A stretch of 60,000 nucleotides of DNA, taken from contig OX485808.1 of the NCBI GenBank assembly GCA_950295325.1, positions 26,620,527 through 26,680,526 on the forward strand, in the 5' to 3' direction. Position 1 is the first letter of the stretch. The number at the start of each line of letters is the position of its first letter. The stretch comes from Polytrichum commune. Its lineage: Eukaryota > Streptophyta > Polytrichopsida > Polytrichales > Polytrichaceae. The translations under genes and the position numbers were made by a program. Shown here piece by piece: positions 57,091 through 60,000 of this stretch. Under the pieces are notes generated by a model. It made no database searches and was not told the DNA's origin. It saw nothing but the letters and a program-made list of their open reading frames with translations.

Positions 57091-58347
57091 TCCATCTAAC
57101 GGTCTAGATTCTGTCAGATTTTGAAATATTTTAATGAAAAAAAAGTTCGGCCTCTCGACGGAAGTTTGGGTCGAGCATTTTGCTCGATCCAAACTTTGCT
57201 CGAGAGGCCGAACTCTTGGCGCCATAACTTCCTAAAAGTGTTGCCACCTAGGCTCTTTTGGAGGCAACATCCTTTGGACTTCGGCCTCTAGTATGAAGGC
57301 TGAGAGGACGGACTTTGGACATTCCTGCATTTTCATTGGTCCAAACGCTTCTCCTCTCGAAGTTTGGCCATAGTGTGAACCGGCCCTCAGTTGATCATGA
57401 TGGACAATTGCCAGTTGAGAGTTGGATTTTACAAATCAAGGGATCGACAAATGTTTAAATTGATAGCTTTGGCCATGGAATCGAGGTAACCAAAAAGTTT
57501 AGATTTTGAAAATATGTTTGTTGTTACTTGAATATGAGAGACTCTCCTTAAACAAGCCCATAGAGCTTTCCAATTATATTGACTATCAAACCTACAATAG
57601 TGTCATATTATGAGCATAGAGTCTCATCTCATTGGAACATGTGTTTTATGGGTCTTTGTTCTTACCTACAAGCCTATTTATCTACCACTCAAATAGAGGA
57701 TAAAATTTCGTGACATCTACCATGTGAAAGGGTGAAAACCTCGGGGGGGGACACTTCACTATACTTTGTGCAAATACGTGCATTACAGGGGTATTTAATG
57801 TAGGGGTATTATGTCTAGATGTTAGATTTGAACACACCGTTTAATTATATAATTCCCTAATATGGTGTATTATTATGATGTCTTACTATAGTTATAACTC
57901 ACATAAGATTTTTTTTTCAACCCTATGTTCATTATAAGAAATTAGCTCACCCTATTTTGTGTTTAAGGATTGCCTATGTTCAATACAAAATTCATTTGAC
58001 ATGCAATGAGAACTAGCATGAACAAGCATCACCACAAATCAATAACAATGCAAACAATCATCACCACCATGAGAATCAATGAACTATGAACTTGAATTAC
58101 TAGCATGAACTACAACAATGTTTGTGTTCAGAAACACAAGTCTGTGCACTGCAATCACAAGCAGACCAACAAATTTAGAACTTTAGGGTCCAAGGTTTAG
58201 GGTGAATGAAGTTGGCTGCAATCTCCTGCTGAGAAAACAGAGTTTAAACAACATTGTTGTTTTCCAAAATCAACACTTTAGTCTATTGCACACAAGTGGA
58301 AGGAAGAACTTCAGAAACAAACTACACAACCTCAACATCAAGGACAA

Positions 58348-58620
58348 TCAGGCAAGTTTAGTTAGCGAGACGGTCAGCCGGAGTGAGCCAAACATGAGGC
58401 CGGCATTATCGCGTGCTTCATCTCGTGTCATGAACGAATACGACCCTGCATCTTCAAGGATGTCTCGGAGTTGCGCGAGCTCCACAACAGTAAGGTGGAT
58501 GAGCTGTGCCTCTTGAATGCGTCGGGGCACACAGCATATAGCAGCCACGGGCAAGATCTTCGTACACAAGACGCCACCATCCTCGGGAGAAGGTGATGCT
58601 CGAGGGCCAAATGCAACTCC
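58348..58620 (-). pseudogene. Exon-like frame inside transposon copy 3
   Basis: From a possible acceptor (ttgaag, near 58621) the frame reads RDGVAFGPRASPSPEDGGVL, then AQLIHLTVVELAQLRDILED and SYSFMTRDEARDNAGLMFGS, ending at a stop at 58348. It is codon-like and GC-richer than the flanks, but unrecognised and absent from the 1500-bp copy. It may be a captured host exon or a second transposon gene. Confidence 0.35.
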
Positions 58621-58740
58621 GTCTCTTCAATTGCCTGCATAACTGAAGAGAACAAAAGTCGAAGGTCTAGGGTTTAGGGTGAATACATAAAATTGTTTGC
58701 TGCAGCGGAGAAACCCTACTCAACAATATTGTAGCCCGCT

Positions 58741-59293
58741 TTATTTTGGGCCTTTTTGTGCATTCTTGCTCACAAAATCGTCCAAAGCATCCGCATCTTC
58801 TGGATTTAAAGTATATAATTTTGCATTTTTTTTATAAGACAATGTGACTGTACTGATTACAGTATCTATGTCTACCCACTTTGGGTCACAATGGTCGTAT
58901 TTGAATTTGTGCCGCCCAGGTGCCTTATTAAACCAATTCATTTGAAATAGGGTTTGAGTTAGATTTCTTCCCTGCATTATCTGACCGTGTCAACAAATCC
59001 ACCGGTTGTGATACACCTCTCCAACCTGCTCCTACCTTCCTCCTCATCCCTTGAACACGTCCCACCCACCAAGAGCCTTTGTCCACGCCTTGAAGGCAGC
59101 TAGATGGAACTCCATATTGCCCGTCCCTTGATCGTAAATGTCTTCTTGCGGCTGCTTTCACAGTTGATGATACCATTGTACTGCTTCTCTGGACGAAGTA
59201 TACTCCACAATCTAATCCGAGTCCAAGCAAGCAAGTAGAAGAGGATGATGTTGCACTAAGATAATCAGCAGAGTGTGAGGCCAAACCCACCAC
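58741..59293 (-). pseudogene. Orphan transposon protein (WVGRVQ family), frame-shifted copy
   Basis: The upstream frame (59293-58928) has CGVYFVQRSSTMVSSTVKAA, LQGVDKGSWWVGRVQGMRRK and VDLLTRSDNAGKK. The second frame (58977-58741) continues MNWFNKAPGRHKFKYDHCD, PKWVDIDTVISTVTLSY, LYTLNPEDADALDDFVS and a basic end. Against the intact copy at 28588-29274, all blocks are present in order, so a single indel near 58945-58965 separates the halves. The C-terminal extension is about 10 residues longer than in the intact copy. Function unknown. Confidence 0.65.
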
Positions 59294-60000
59294 CCTTAAG
59301 CGTCCTAGTCCGGGTGATGGTTTTGAGAATCACATGAGTCATACCAAAACTCGTGGTAACATGAAATGTAACTTCCATCTCAATGAGCTCCCACCTTACT
59401 TAAAGTCATGATGTTTTATTAATGCTAACCTCTTGAATAGTTAGGGCATTGGCCTTCTCAAGGGTCCAACCCGCGGCCTTGGCTACACATGCCCTTAAGG
59501 ATATTCCTCTTGAAACCTTGGCCCTGGCCAAGGTTTCCTCATCGGTGCTCTTGACCTCAATGAGGCTATGGCTTGTCGACTCCATGAGGCAATTAAGTTT
59601 CTAGTGTCTTAATTCCCACTCGTCAACCAAAGGCCATTCTCCTTGTGTGGGGCCAACAACCCACCCTCGTGCTTCACATCAATATTAGCATGTCAATTTA
59701 TTCCATGACAAGATACAAGTGTTAAAAAACATTTCTCTCTCTTATCAATATCTTAGCATTTTCCACAGCAAATCCTCTCCAAATTCACTCCACAGCTCAC
59801 TCCCTAATGTCACCACCCGCCAACATAAGATTTTCCTAACTGTAGTTCTAATACTAATCCTCCTATCTTCCTAAATTCTAACTTAGCTACCTACCTAATC
59901 CCTAACCTAGCTCCCTCCTAACCCAAACACTTATGGCCCTTACTCCTTGTTGCGACCTCCATCCCAGCTCTCTGTTGGCCGAACGAGTAGCCTTACCGGC
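59294..60000. other. Spacer at right edge, nothing recognised
   Basis: Pyrimidine-rich DNA without long frames. No transposon end matching the family at 57740 was found here; any repeat structure would need flanking sequence beyond the window. Confidence 0.4.

Larger units (their letters stand above)
52757..57386. mobile_element. PIF/Harbinger element with both ends, 4630 bp
   Basis: The left end GGGCCGGTTCACACTATGCC and right end (reversed) GGGCCGGTTCACACTATGGC match, and both are followed inward by a CGAGAGGAGAAGC copy. TCA flanks both sides (52754-52756 and 57387-57389). Inside are a decayed DDE transposase (52969-54269, plus) and, near the right end on the minus strand, a lysine/glutamate-rich frame that may be the second (Myb-like) gene such elements carry. 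Inactive itself, though the ends look usable. Confidence 0.85.
57740..59293. mobile_element. Orphan-protein transposon, copy 3
   Basis: The left end CTCGGGGGGGGACACTTCAC is followed by caggggtatttaatgtaggggtatta, parallel to aggggtatttgtttaggggctattta of the complete copy. The motif tgtgttcagaaacacaag lies 3' of the gene as in copies 1 and 2. It contains an exon-like minus-strand frame (58348-58620) and the orphan protein (58741-59293, frame-shifted). The right end was not identified before 60000. Confidence 0.6.

Noticed and set aside
1-60000. CRISPR array, rRNA genes, prokaryotic operons or phage
   Set aside because: No regular spacer arrays, no rRNA cores and no bacterial gene organisation; spliced plant genes dominate.

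Overview
This is nuclear DNA of a land plant. The evidence is spliced genes with GT-AG introns and plant-type products (a phospholipid:sterol acyltransferase, DOXC-type 2-oxoglutarate dioxygenases, cytosolic ribosomal protein S15A, a plastid-type protein), together with Copia and PIF/Harbinger elements. The species cannot be read from the sequence; the AT-rich, repeat-laden spacers and the odd orphan genes suggest a non-seed plant (moss, liverwort, lycophyte or fern), but that is inference.

Layout. 1-1893 (minus): 5' part of a plastid-targeted gene that leaves the window at its left edge. 1.9-9.5 kb: spacer with remnants of an unusual DNA transposon (3628-4690, 5386), a complete 496-bp hAT-like element (5934-6429) and a three-fold ~713-bp repeat. 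10125-18772 (plus): an intact 15-exon PSAT gene for sterol-ester synthesis. 20420-23997 and 47671-50121 (both minus): two intact three-exon copies of one 2-oxoglutarate/Fe(II) dioxygenase gene, sharing a non-canonical GC-AG intron; copy 1 carries extra miniature elements in its introns. Between them: a 1.02-kb hAT-like element, a 341-bp near-perfect foldback, a complete 1500-bp transposon carrying an orphan protein (28071-29570), LTR-like repeats, unassigned exon-like blocks (32.6-35.0 kb), a zinc-finger gene beside a frame-shifted unknown gene (35.6-38.6 kb), a 5'-truncated RPS15A copy and a decayed Copia element (41.9-46.7 kb). 51.8-57.4 kb holds a Tourist-like MITE and a whole 4630-bp PIF/Harbinger element with matching terminal repeats and 3-bp target duplications. 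57.7-59.3 kb is another copy of the orphan-protein transposon.

The most novel item is that orphan transposon family. It has termini of the type C(A/T)CGGGGAGGTCACT and an 8-bp target duplication in the intact copy. It encodes, on the minus strand, a protein with WVGRVQ and KYDH-x-D-x-KW(I/V)D(V/I)D motifs; in one copy a transposase-like fragment lies convergent to it. Three protein-bearing copies and two terminal fragments are visible. The host genes do not form a pathway or cluster; they are separate genes set in transposon-rich DNA.
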